Shown here in pieces: positions 50,955 through 61,072 of a stretch of 64,000 nt of DNA. The stretch comes from Nannochloropsis salina CCMP1776. Taxonomy: Eukaryota > Sar > Eustigmatophyceae > Eustigmatales > Monodopsidaceae. Made by a program: the position numbers and the translations under genes. The notes under the pieces are model-generated. The model ran no database searches. It was not told the origin of the DNA and saw only the letters and a program-made list of their open reading frames with translations. The stretch covers positions 443 through 64,442 of the forward strand of contig SDOX01000016.1 of assembly GCA_004565275.1 (NCBI GenBank). The letters run 5' to 3'. Every line of letters starts with the position of its first letter. The stretch's first letter is position 1.

Positions 50955-53900
50955 TTACTCCCTTTCCTCCCCCCCTTCCTCCACGACACCCTCCGGAGGC
51001 TCGAGACCGGGCAATCGAAGCTTAACACCCAGCCCTTGCATTCTCTCCTTCTTTCTTTGGGCAGATCGGGAGAGCTTGGGGGTCGAATCCGGTAGGTCAT
51101 TTTCATCATAGCGGATCAGACGGCTAAGAGGAAAGAATAGTTCAGGGTCGGGGGAGCGAGGAGGAAAAAAGTAAGGAAATAGGAGATGATCGTGGCGCGG
51201 GCCGAGACACACGAAATCTCGTGCCACTGACTGGCGCAGAAAAAAATTCCCAAGGGTAAAAGAATGCATAAATTGAACCATATTGGAAAAAAATCAGAAT
51301 TTAAAAATGACGGGAAACGAAAAAATCCAAAACAAATTTGCTGACATAACGTACACAGAAGAAAGCATTACTAAAATGCGCACCTGTGGGCAATATCGAC
51401 ACGCTCCACTTTGATCTTGAGCTTCTTCGACCACTTGTCCAGCACAAAAGCAGTGGAGGGGGGCGAGAAAGAGAGGACAATACCGGGTCGCCCGGCTCGG
51501 CCTGAGGGACACGAAAGGCGGGAAAAACCATGAGGAATGCAGGAGCCTCCAAGAGCAATTTCGACAGGCACTCCCAGGATAATGACAGAAGTTTGCGCAC
51601 TCTCTTGCCCCTCAACTACACAGATACAAACAATTATGAAAGACCAGTCGGATCAACTAAGGATTGTACACATATCAATGTATACATCATCTTCCGCGCC
51701 CGCACGCACCTGCACGGCCCGCCCGGTGCACATACTGCTCCAGAGAGGAAGGGAGGTCGAGGTTGATGACGTGGCTGAGCGCGGGAATATCAATGCCGCG
51801 GGCGGCGATTTCCGTCGTCACACAGACCCGGAGGCGGCCGCTTGTCAGACGCGCTGGGAGAAGGAGCACGTGTGGGAATGAGAGGCGCCAGGGAGGGAAG
51901 GAGGGAGGGAGGGAGGGAGGCAGGCAAGGGGGAAAAAAGGGAGGGGGAACGACTCACCAAGCGTGTTGGCACGAGTTTGTTTGTTGCTGTCGCCTGAGAG
52001 GCCCGCGGCGTCGATACCTTTGGCTTGAAGGGCCTCCACGATGCGAGGAACTTTCAAGGCGTCGTTCACAAATACAAGGACACTGAGGGAGGGTGGGAGG
52101 GAGGGAGGGAGGGAGGGAGGGAGGGAGGGAGGGAGGGAGGGAGGGAGGGAGGAAAGGGCGGGCACACGTCATCGAATCAAATTCCGAACACAAGCATGGG
52201 CCACAGAAGGACAAGGGGAGAATGCGGGCTGAGAGCAAGCCGGCTGGCTCCTCTCCACGCGTGAACGAGTGGGTGTGGAGGAAGGAATCGGGGTCCAGAC
52301 AAGCAAGAAAAGGCGGCACCTCCGACCAGACGAAGTCTCATGCCACAATAAAGACCTCAAACGACATTCTGGCACCCGAAAAACGCCAGCCTGGCGCGAG
52401 GGCCACGGGCAAAAGCGTGGAGCGATGAGGGTGGGAAGAGTGATGGAATTGGAAGGGCGCGTACCATTCAGGCTTGGGCTCCGTGTTAAGGAAGCGACGT
52501 AAATTGTCGACTGCCTTCACAGGGGGAGTGATGAGGATGCCGTGGCGGAGGGAGGCGGGCAGCTCGATGGAGGGAGGGAGGGAGGAAGCCTGGAGGTCGG
52601 GGGGAAGGAAGGGGTGATGAGACACGAGAAGCGTGTCAATCACTCCCAAGGACGAGGCCTGGCACGGTCCTGAAGACAAGGAGAGCCCCGTTCTTGTCCT
52701 CGAAAGCCCCCTTTGTTCGAGGGCACTGCCTGGTCGCGTCGGTCTCGAGTTGCTTATCCGTCAAGACTCTCTCTCTCCTTACCTGATCCCCTGCGTCCTC
52801 CTCCTGCGGGTCCAGGAGAGGGGTGGAGGAAGGGGAGGAAGGGGAGGAAGAGGAAGATATGATCTGGTAAGGACCTTGCATGACGTTGGATGCCAGAGCT
52901 TCCACTCCGGGGGAGGCGCCAGTAGCGGAGGCAAAAACGGCCTGGAGGGCGGGAGGAAGGGAGGGCGGGGGGGAGGGAGGGAGGGGGAAAGAGGGCATGG
53001 AAAGGCGAACAGCGAGGGCCGGAGCATGGGACAACCTTGTACAGGAAGGGCAAGGAAGGGAGGGAGGAAGGGAGGAGAATACCTGTCGCAGAGAGCCCAT
53101 CGCTTGCACGAGCATCCGGAGGTCTCCATGGTAGGAGTCATCCAGCAGCATGTCCACCTCGTCGAGAACCAGCCTAGAGGGGGAGAAGAGAGGGAGAGAG
53201 GGAGGGAGGGAGGGAGGGAGGGAGGGAAGGAGGGAAGGGAAAATAAATGGCCATGTTGAGACAAAGGAAGCAGGAAAAAAACGCTTGAGGGAACGAGGAC
53301 GAAGGCAGGAAGGAGAGTGAAAGGAAGGAGCAGAGGAGGAGTGCGTAGAAACCTACATCTCTGCGCGGCCGATCCGAGCCTTCCGTTTCTCGAGCACCAT
53401 CTCCGCGACCCGCCCTGGGGTACCTGGGAGAGAGGGAGAAGAGGAGTGGGACGGCGAGGGGGAGGGGAAGGACGGGTGGGAGGGGGAGGAGAGGGAGAGA
53501 AAGGCGGGGGAGAGAGGACTGGGAAAGAGGAAGGAGGGAAGAAAGGAGGGAAAGGGGGAGAAGGCGAGGAGAGGAGGAGGAATGGGGGAGACAGAGGGCC
53601 GACGCACCGACAAGGACTTGGGGCCGTTCCCAGCGGAGTTTCTCGATCTGACGCTGCTGGGAAGCTCCGCCGATGAGGGAGACAACGTTGATGTCGGTGT
53701 CTTCTGTGAGCTGCAGGAAAGGAGGGCGGGAGGGCGGGAGGGAGGGCGGGAGGGAGGGCAGGAAGGGGACGCACAGTGAGAGGCGCATATGTGGCGAAGA
53801 GGAGGGGAAAGAAGGAAGGAGGATACGATAAACAATACCTCTTCAGCGACGGAGGCGATTTGCGCAGCGAGTTCGCGGGAAGGAGCGATGACGAGGAGCT

Positions 53901-55652
53901 GAGTGTGCGACTGAGCGGGGTCGAGGCGGGAGAGGAGGGGGAGGAGATAGGCGAGGGTCTTCCCAGAGCCCGTGTAGGAGTGGAGAATGACGTCTTCGCC
54001 TGTGGGAGGGAATGAGGGCGAGCCGGAGGGAGGGGAGGGTCAGGGGAGGAAGGAGGGCGGGAGGGAGGAAGGGAGGGAGGGAAAGAAGGTGGACACTCGC
54101 CTTTCAGAAGGGCGGGGATGGCCGCGGCTTGAATGAGGGTGGGGGCTGTAAGGCCCATTTTTTGAAGATTGGCGAGGAGGGCGGGCGTGGCGGGGCGTTC
54201 TGACCTGCTTGGAAGAAGGGAGGCGAAGCTGACGGTGGCCAGGAGGGAGGTGTCGGGGCTGGGGAGGGAGGGCGGGAGGGAGGGAGGGAAAGGGGAGGGC
54301 CGAGAGGAAGTGTCGGACCACGTGACGCGTCCCAGCTTTTATCTCCCTGGACCAATCTCCCTACCGAATGTTCTCAACCGCGAACAAATTGGAGCGGCGG
54401 AACCGCAAGTCTCCTCCTTCCCGGGCCGGACTCCTCTCTGTCCTTTCCCCTCCCTGCCCCTCCTCCTCTTCCCTCCCCCCTCGTCCCCCTCCTTCTATCC
54501 CCATCCCTCTCGCCCCGCCGGTCCACAAGGAGGCGCTTTCCCTCATCCTCCCCCTCCAGTCCTTTCCCTGTGGGAGCAGCGGGCGCTGGCGGCTGTCGAA
54601 CGGGTAAACCCCGTCCTTCCCCCCCTCCCCTCCCCCCTCCCGCCTGCTCCCTCCTCCTCATCCTTCTCAGTACCGAAATCTTCCACGACTATGTCATTCC
54701 CATCATCCTGCGCAGAAAATGGTCACGAAAAGAAAAAAGGAGGGGGAAGGGAGAGCACGAATGAGGCACACCGGGCATCCAAGTAACCACCCTCGCTCCC
54801 TACAGGTGTCGAGTCATGTCTCCTCCCTCCCTCCCGCCCTCCTCGCAGCCATCCGCGCCTTCACCTTCCTCCCCACCCGTACACGGCGCCCTGTCCTTCC
54901 CCCTCCCTCCCCCCCTCCCTCCCTCCCTACCGGCTCGTCGCTGGCATCCTCCTCCTCCTCCCCGCCGTCCATCTCCAGCCCCAATGCCCGCATCTCAACC
55001 TCGGACAGCTCCTCGATCGATTCCTCCTCCTCCCCCTGCGGGGAAGACGGGAGGGAGGGCGGGAGGGGGGGCGGGAGGGAGGGCATTCCAAGCGGCAAGT
55101 CAGCAGGGAAGAAAAAANNNNNNNNNNNNNNNNNNNNNNNNNNNNNNNNNNNNNNNNNNNNNNNNNNNNNNNNNNNNNNNNNNNNNNNNNNNNNNNNNNN
55201 NNNNNNNNNNNNNNNNNCCTCCCTCCCTCCCTCCCTCCCTCCCTCCTCACCTGCCGACCGGTCTTGCTCAACTTCTTGAGTTGGTCCCCGCTCAAGCGCG
55301 GCACCGGCCCCCCTTTCTCTCCCCCTCCTCCCCCTCCTCCGCCCGCTGCCTTCAGCCCTTGCCCTTCCTCCCCTCCACCCTTTGTCGGGGCGCTGAAAAG
55401 CTTCTTCCGGCCCACAAAATTACCCCCCCACTCTTTCATGAGATCCTCCTTCTCCTCCCCCTCGCCCTTCTTCTTCCCTTTGGGCTTCCTCTTCCCTCCC
55501 TCCCCTCCCCCTCCGACCGCCCTGGCAGGAAGGGGGGTGAGGAAACGCGTCCTCCCTCTCCTTGACCAAGAATGAAGAGAGGAGGAAGAAAAGGAGGAGG
55601 TGGCTGGTAGGAAAGCTGCAGCCCTCTCGCTCCCGCACGAAAGCCGGAGCAT
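50955..55652 (-). CDS. DEAD-box RNA helicase with DEVD motif II, organelle-type N-terminus
   Basis: The core order is complete: Q motif ([16 protein letters not shown]), motif I SYTGSGKT, Ia [12 protein letters not shown], motif [14 protein letters not shown] (DEVD, not DEAD), [43 protein letters not shown], then a C-terminal tail ([11 protein letters not shown]...[11 protein letters not shown]) ending at 50955. It unwinds or remodels RNA with ATP. The N-terminus begins at ATG 55652 ([20 protein letters not shown]), Arg/Ser-rich and transit-peptide-like, then Lys/Gly-rich and acidic segments ([20 protein letters not shown]). Exon 54374-~54640 ends [13 protein letters not shown] and joins in phase to [15 protein letters not shown]. 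The stretch 54700-55250 contains a 100-N gap, so linkage of the first exons to the core is inference. The intron after LLKG uses a GC donor (AAAG|GCGAGT at 54101). Long (GGGA)n tracts precede many acceptors. Confidence 0.8.
52086..52152. repeat. (GGGA)n / (TCCC)n microsatellite
   Basis: About 16 tandem GGGA units on the plus strand. For the minus-strand helicase gene it reads (TCCC)n and forms the polypyrimidine tract directly before the acceptor of the exon that starts LVFVNDALK. Similar shorter tracts occur near 53190-53230, 51895-51925 and 54061. Confidence 0.9.
55118..55217. other. assembly gap of 100 N
   Basis: Exactly 100 undetermined bases, flanked on the right by (CCTC)n microsatellite sequence. 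The fixed size suggests a scaffolding placeholder; real length unknown. It lies within the presumed N-terminal introns of the DEAD-box gene. Confidence 0.98.
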
Positions 55653-55750
55653 TATGGCTGAGGGACAGGGGGGAGGGAGGGAGGGAGAGAGGGAGGGAGG
55701 TGTAAGCCCCAATCCCAAATTAGCGCCAAAAGGTCTCCGTCCTTTCCAGA
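55653..55750. promoter_or_regulatory. 98-bp divergent start-to-start region
   Basis: Only 98 bp separate the proposed ATG of the helicase (-, 55652) and that of the small basic protein (+, 55751). It includes a (GGGA)n run and CCAAAAGG. Any promoters here must be shared or overlapping. Depends on both start calls being right. Confidence 0.4.
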
Positions 55751-56357
55751 ATGGCACCCGAGCACGACAGAAAGAGGAGGCATAGGGGAACGCGACGGGG
55801 GGTCGAGACGGTTCAGAAGGAGCTACCGGCGAAGGTAAACTTTATTGATAAGGTTAAATCACGTCACCGCCCTCCCGCCCTCGTTTTGAGGGAGCAGGAG
55901 GACAAGGCGTGTGTTCAGAATCGCAGAAGGAGCATCACTACCGTCGACTTCTCTCAATAGTGCAGGGCGGATACACACCAACGTCGATTGGTTTCTGTCC
56001 ACCTCGCTTCCCACCAGGACCCTCCCAGCCCCATCCAAACATGCCCATCTACTCTTCCCGTAAACATCGATACGGCTCACCTATGCAGGCGCTGATGAGG
56101 AGGGAGCCGCTCCGGCGGGAGAGGCTGTGCTCTCTCATACCCTTTTTGATTGCCCGTCGACTTCGCGCCATGCTACGGAGGTAAGAGTGGAGGCGAAAGC
56201 AATGTGCGGAGATCGCCGTTAGAATTATGATGAATTGGGACGATTGTTATCAATTCAGGCTTTCCTAGGTCAGAGAATTCCCCCAACGCCAATAAAGGAC
56301 TTCTTGACGTATTGCTCAGCCACCGTTTGGTGTTTAAAAAAGTTCCTCAGCATGTGA
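55751..56357 (+). CDS. small basic protein of unknown function
   Basis: Three exons in closed phase 0: 55751-55834 (MAPEHDRKRRHRGTRRGVET), 55926-56180 (YTPTSIGFCPPRFPPGPSQP, MPIYSSRKHRYGSPMQAL, then LIPFLIARRLRAML) and 56259-56357 (AFLGQRIPPTPIKDFLTYCS, stop TGA); 145 residues. Very rich in Arg, with a hydrophobic/basic C-terminal half. No domain recognised. An organelle ribosomal or assembly protein would fit the composition, but that is a guess. Good splice sites and perfect phase make it likely real. Confidence 0.55.
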
Positions 56358-57112
56358 TCGGAATCGTGGAATTTAATTCCTCACCAATAACAGGAGAGGG
56401 AATTCGCATCAGAGCAACCGTAAGACATGCGCTTTATTGGACTGAGGAAAAAGTGCCGTTGGTAAGAAACGCCAACGCCAAGTGGGGAGGGAGCACGCAT
56501 CGAGAGAGAACTTACAAGTGGGAGACACGATCCCAATTCATATCCATGAACGCGAAGGTAACCAATGCGATAAAACAAAGCGATCAAGGGAAGTGAGACA
56601 CGCACGGTAGTGGAAACCCGGGGCATGAAGATGTCAAAACCTCTTCACCCTACGACCACATACTACCACATCCACCCACCCTACCCACCGCAATACACAG
56701 CGCGTGCCCGCTGTTCCTGTCGCGTAAACCTGCCAATGACGACGGCCTCTGATTCTGTGGAGAACGTGCTATCGAGAGCTTTGTACGTAAAACGTGCAAA
56801 TAAAAAATGCGGGACTCTAATCGAGCAAGGGGGGCGAATGGCAATGCCCTTGAGGCGAAACGTCAACTTGCCCTCTGCACGGGGGGGGACGTCTGTTTAA
56901 GAGCTAAAATTGCACGGACATGGTGTACTGCCTCTAATAGAGGCTTCGTAACATTGTGTGCAGCATTCCATCTACGCAGGAGTGTAGAGGTATATCGTCC
57001 TGTTGGTTTATTTCTTTCGATCGGCTCCTGCGCATACGTAGCGCTGACATCCCACCTCCCCACCCTCCTCCTCGTGCCCTACTTGGCGTGAACTTCAGTC
57101 GCACCAACAGGC
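56358..57112. other. intergenic region
   Basis: Short ORFs at 56312-56596 and 56610-56900 (+) lack support. No recognisable gene or repeat. Confidence 0.4.
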
Positions 57113-58482
57113 ATGAGAGAGCGACCGGCGGACCATGTAAGCAGGAAGCGGCAGCGAAATGCAAGAACACTTGATTCTTTCCCGGTTTCTGATGCCTTAA
57201 CAACCAAGTCTGCGCCGTATTCCAAGTCTCCGCCAGCACCACCATATCAGCCTATGAATAAAACCACGCTCTTGCCCATTGGGCTTCGATTGCGACGGGA
57301 GAAACAACGTGCACGAAAGGTAAAATTTAAAGTGGAATCCGAACATGGCGATGAGGAAGAAAAGGTAACAAGGGCAAAAGCCACATTTTTCCTCGAACTT
57401 TGGAAAGGGATGCGGTCGGTTTGAGTGGTCAACTAAGTTTAAGACGTACCCACATGCGCACTGCACACCAAAATAGGTAGAAACTGGAGGGAGCAAGAAC
57501 GGACAGAGAGTGGACTTGTCCGAAGAAAGTAGCCTGGATATGCTCCTCGATTCCTCGGATGAGGAGATTGCCGACGATGAGGATGGTAGGTTTCCTTCCT
57601 GCAGTATGATTCCTAAACCTTTTTCTTGCTCGTAGGTGTATAATATGCGGTGCTTGATACATAGCCTCACTATTACTCTTATTTTCTTGCTTACGTGCGG
57701 CCGCAGGGGGTTCTGCTCGACAGAAAATCCGACTGAATGACTTGGATGCCTGGCTTGCCGCACTGGAAAAAGAACTATCCTCTTCTTCCTCCTCGTCCTC
57801 CTCCTCGTCCTCTTCCTCAAATGAGGAGGGAATACCTGGTTTTGAGAAAGCGGAGGAATCTAAAGGCCTGATCATCGAGAAAGGAGGGGCTGTCTTGAAA
57901 AGTCGCCTCGCCAAGGAGGCAGCCATCCCTCCTCTCCCTCCTCACCTCCTCCCACTCCCTGAATGTAAGGGAAAAGGGGGCAGTCGCGTCCCTTTGCCGG
58001 CCTCGGACGGACGTTCCGGGCGAAGGAAACGCCTGACCCGCAAGGAGAAGATAGCCAGCGACAGGATGCAAGAAGGAAACGGTGGTGCGCAACGCCCCGG
58101 GGATCCAGCAGGTTCCCTCCCTCCTTTACAGGCGTCCTCTTCTGCTTCATCGGCCGGTGCAGGGCTAGCGCAAACCGTGGCTGAGCTTCTTTCCAATTAT
58201 CAGCCGGCCTCAAGCGAGCGTCGGCCGTTCTACTGTCGGATTTGCCGATTTCAGGGTCAATCCCTCGAGGATCTAGCGCATCACAAAAAAGGGGAATTAC
58301 ACCGCTTGGCCCAACAGAGCGAACGAAAACTCACCTTTTGCCGACTGTGTCGCAAGCAATTTACCAGCATGGAGCAAATGAAAAGTCATTTGAAAGGAAA
58401 GCCCCATCAAGAGCTTCTCATGAAAAGGAGGGGGGGAGGAGGAGGGAGGGAGGGAGGGAGACAAGTGGAACAAAGGTACTAA
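57113..58482 (+). CDS. nuclear zinc-finger protein with two matrin/U1-type C2H2 fingers
   Basis: Exons 57113-57319, 57477-57585 and 57707-58482 close in phase, 363 residues. Order: basic N-terminus (GLRLRREKQRARK), acidic segment (LLDSSDEEIADDED), a poly-Ser run (about 14 Ser), a basic cluster (GRRKRLTRKEKIAS), then two fingers near the C-terminus: FYCRICRFQGQSLEDLAHHK with a following His and TFCRLCRKQFTSMEQMKSHL with a following His, each C-x2-C-x12-H-x5-H, the spacing of U1-like/matrin-type double-stranded-RNA-binding fingers. Ends in a Gly/Arg tail. Probably nuclear and RNA-related; exact orthology unknown. The ATG at 57113 is the first in frame; an upstream exon cannot be excluded. Confidence 0.7.
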
Positions 58483-59199
58483 GCTGTGATAAAGAATCAT
58501 CCTCCTGGCACTTTTCATCGTTGAACTGGAATAGGCTTTTTACAAATGTATTCAATCGTTTTCAACTTCCGCAACGCATCGCACATAATGATCTTATTGC
58601 CCCCCCCCCCTTCACCATTGACCAGCAATAAAGGAAAAGACGACGCTGTTAAGGAATGGAAGAGTCTTGCCAAGCGTATACCTGACACTTCAAAGCAGGC
58701 ATGACGGCGTGCATCCCCTACCGAGATTTATGTGCTCCATCTATGGCGGTGATACCCATCAAATCATTAAACGTGGATGATTTAATTTATCACATAGTTT
58801 ACGTTTTACACAGAATTCACAGTGATGTTACAAATATAGCCCTGAAGACGATACTATCACTGTTGAACAAAAATGGTAAAAACACATACACGGACAGCTA
58901 AGAGACTGCGAAAGAGCTCAATCACTCGCGTGAAGACGCGCCAAATGTTGCTTGACTACAACATTACGATACGTATTAAAATCCCTAGAGCTGGATTGCC
59001 TGGATAAAATATTTTATCTCGCACGGCCGTGGTCATCATGACCCTTTTTTCTAAGCCAAGAGGGGCGGGGTGTGTGACGTCACGAGGAAGGGACTTTGCC
59101 AGATAGATCCCCCTCCAGCACCACCATGATGTCCGAATTTGGCACGTGTACTGAATTTATCCTTTTTTCGCAGAGTGCCAAGATAGGGGGCAATTTTAG
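58483..59199. other. intergenic region
   Basis: About 700 bp, AT-richer than flanking DNA, upstream of the SET gene. No gene seen. Confidence 0.4.
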
Positions 59200-60748
59200 A
59201 TGAGGAACCTCTGCCCTCGGGAACGAGGACGGAGAAGAACGCGCGGAATTGTGCTGGTAATGGTATCCGCCATCGTCGCCTCAACGTCAAGCGTGCTACA
59301 AGCCCAAGCACTACGACATGATCACATCACCAGCTCGGCCACCCAGAATAAGAAATTTCTCAGCTGCAGCTTTATCAGCTCTCTCATGTTGCCTTTTGAG
59401 CCCGGACGCGCCCTCGGAAAGAGTTGTAAGTGCGCGCTCCTCAACGATCAAGTTGGTTAGTCTGTCAACGCCTCGACTCATTTGTTTACAGCTCCCCATC
59501 TGTCAACAGGCACTTATTTGGTAAAGGCCCACCCCGGTGGTGGTCAAAGAAGTAGCAAAGAGAAAGGTCGAAGACGTGGTCGTAATGGGGACCTGTCCAC
59601 AACGTCGTCGCCTTCGTTTCCGTCTCTTACTAGGGCTGCTCGTGAGGTTTTCCCACCCTACGGTGAAGAGCACGTCCAAGTGGAGGAGCGTTTAAAGAAG
59701 AAACCAACACACTGGCCAAGTGAGGTACGCTTGACACTAGCACAGAGTCCATTTCCCTGCATTCCCCATGGCCCTTTCGTGACTGATTAGACCTTTTAGC
59801 CTTGCACAAAGCTCCCGGGTGCCCTGATTGGGTGGACGCTGCATGTCTCCTGCCCCACCACATGGCCCTTTTCCCCTTAAACTACAGGTTTTCTTCTCAC
59901 AAAAGTTGAAGTGGGCCGCTTCGTCAGCCGGCCAGGACGTGAAGGAAGTCTTCCGTCGCCGTCTACTTCCGGGTATCGAGGTCCGCCGCATCACCGAGCC
60001 GTCCCACGTCCTGCACGGCCAGTACGGTACGTGACACAGGGTCCGACGGAGGAAAGCCACCATTCGACCGCTGCTTTCGATGCCGTTCACGGCCTTTTTC
60101 TGACACCGGCCCGTTTTTCCCACAGGAGTGTACGCCACGCGGGCCTTCGCGCCTTTCGACGTGATTGGCGAGTACGTCGGCCGCGTCGTCCCCCCGGCGG
60201 TGTGCGGGGAGTATGTGGCCAGCATCGACCAGGACGACGGGCGCTTGCCCCAGGGGTCTTCTCCCTGGGGCGTCGATTCGGCCTTGTACGGGAGTGAGTG
60301 GCGCCATGGCAGGGTGCAAGGGAGCTGCCCTCCGCGTTCCCTGTGCAGGGACTCGCTCCCGCATCGGCCCATATCCCTCCTGACCACTCTTGGTCTTCCC
60401 TTCTCCCACATTTTCCACAGACGAAGTCCGGATGATCAACCACTTTCACCAGATCGGTCCCGTGCCCAACGTCAAATTTGTCACCGCCTACATCGCAGAG
60501 CTCCCGCACATCCTAGTTGTGGTGCTGCGACCCATCGCCGAGGGGGCGGAGATCCTCATCGACTACGGGTGAGTCCCTGAGACTGGCCTACCCTTTTGGG
60601 GACGATTGCATCCGTGCCAATGGGATGCGTTCCTCGTCCCTTTCCTCCTTCCAGGGCGGACTACTGGTGCGGGCGGGACCATCCCCCCCCCCCCGAGCCC
60701 CTTGGGATCGACGACGGTCTCGACGCGGACGTCCTGGTGGATGGCTGA
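59200..60748 (+). CDS. SET-domain protein with N-terminal signal/targeting segment
   Basis: Six exons in closed phase: 59200-59425, 59492-59724, 59888-60026, 60126-60293, 60421-60568 and 60655-60748; 335 residues. The SET core shows GVYATRAFAPFDVIGEYVGR (SET-N), NEVRMINHFHQIGPVPNVKF (the cofactor-binding N-H in INHF), then ILVVVLRPIAEGAEILIDYG and DYWCGRD at the end. A lysine methyltransferase role on a protein substrate is expected. There is no pre-SET Cys cluster. The N-terminus is basic followed by a hydrophobic stretch (GIVLVMVSAIVASTSSVLQA), which looks like a signal peptide or membrane anchor, unusual for a histone methyltransferase. Convergent with the BABAM2 gene (325 bp between stops). 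Confidence 0.82.
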
Positions 60749-61072
60749 CATCGCGTGGACGGGGCGCTGGTGAATGGATGGGAGAGAGTCAATGGACGGT
60801 CGGTCTGGGAATGTGTGGCCGGTCTTTTTCGGCTTTCGGAGTTCGTAGACGCGCATCCTCTGGGGGACTGTTTGCGTTCTTAAGGGACGAGCACATGAGG
60901 GTGCTCCGTCCCTGCTGGGCTTTCTCACGAGTTCATCTAGGGATGAACGTTGGTCAGATATATACCCGTTCTGGGACGGCAAAGAACACAAGACAAGGCC
61001 TCGCTCGACCTTTTCCCTTCAAGGTACCAGCATGTTCACACTTTCTTTCCTGCTCCCACGGCCCCTGCCCTC

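Noticed and set aside
52093-52428. ORFs of Glu-Gly-Gly-Arg repeats
   Set aside because: Pure translation of the (GGGA)n microsatellite inside helicase introns.
54368-54786. Plus-strand exon chain ([12 protein letters not shown] then [16 protein letters not shown])
   Set aside because: Splice sites look usable, but it overlaps the minus-strand helicase exon ending NLFAVENIR, which closes in phase with the conserved core; kept only as a possibility because the N gap hinders a decision.
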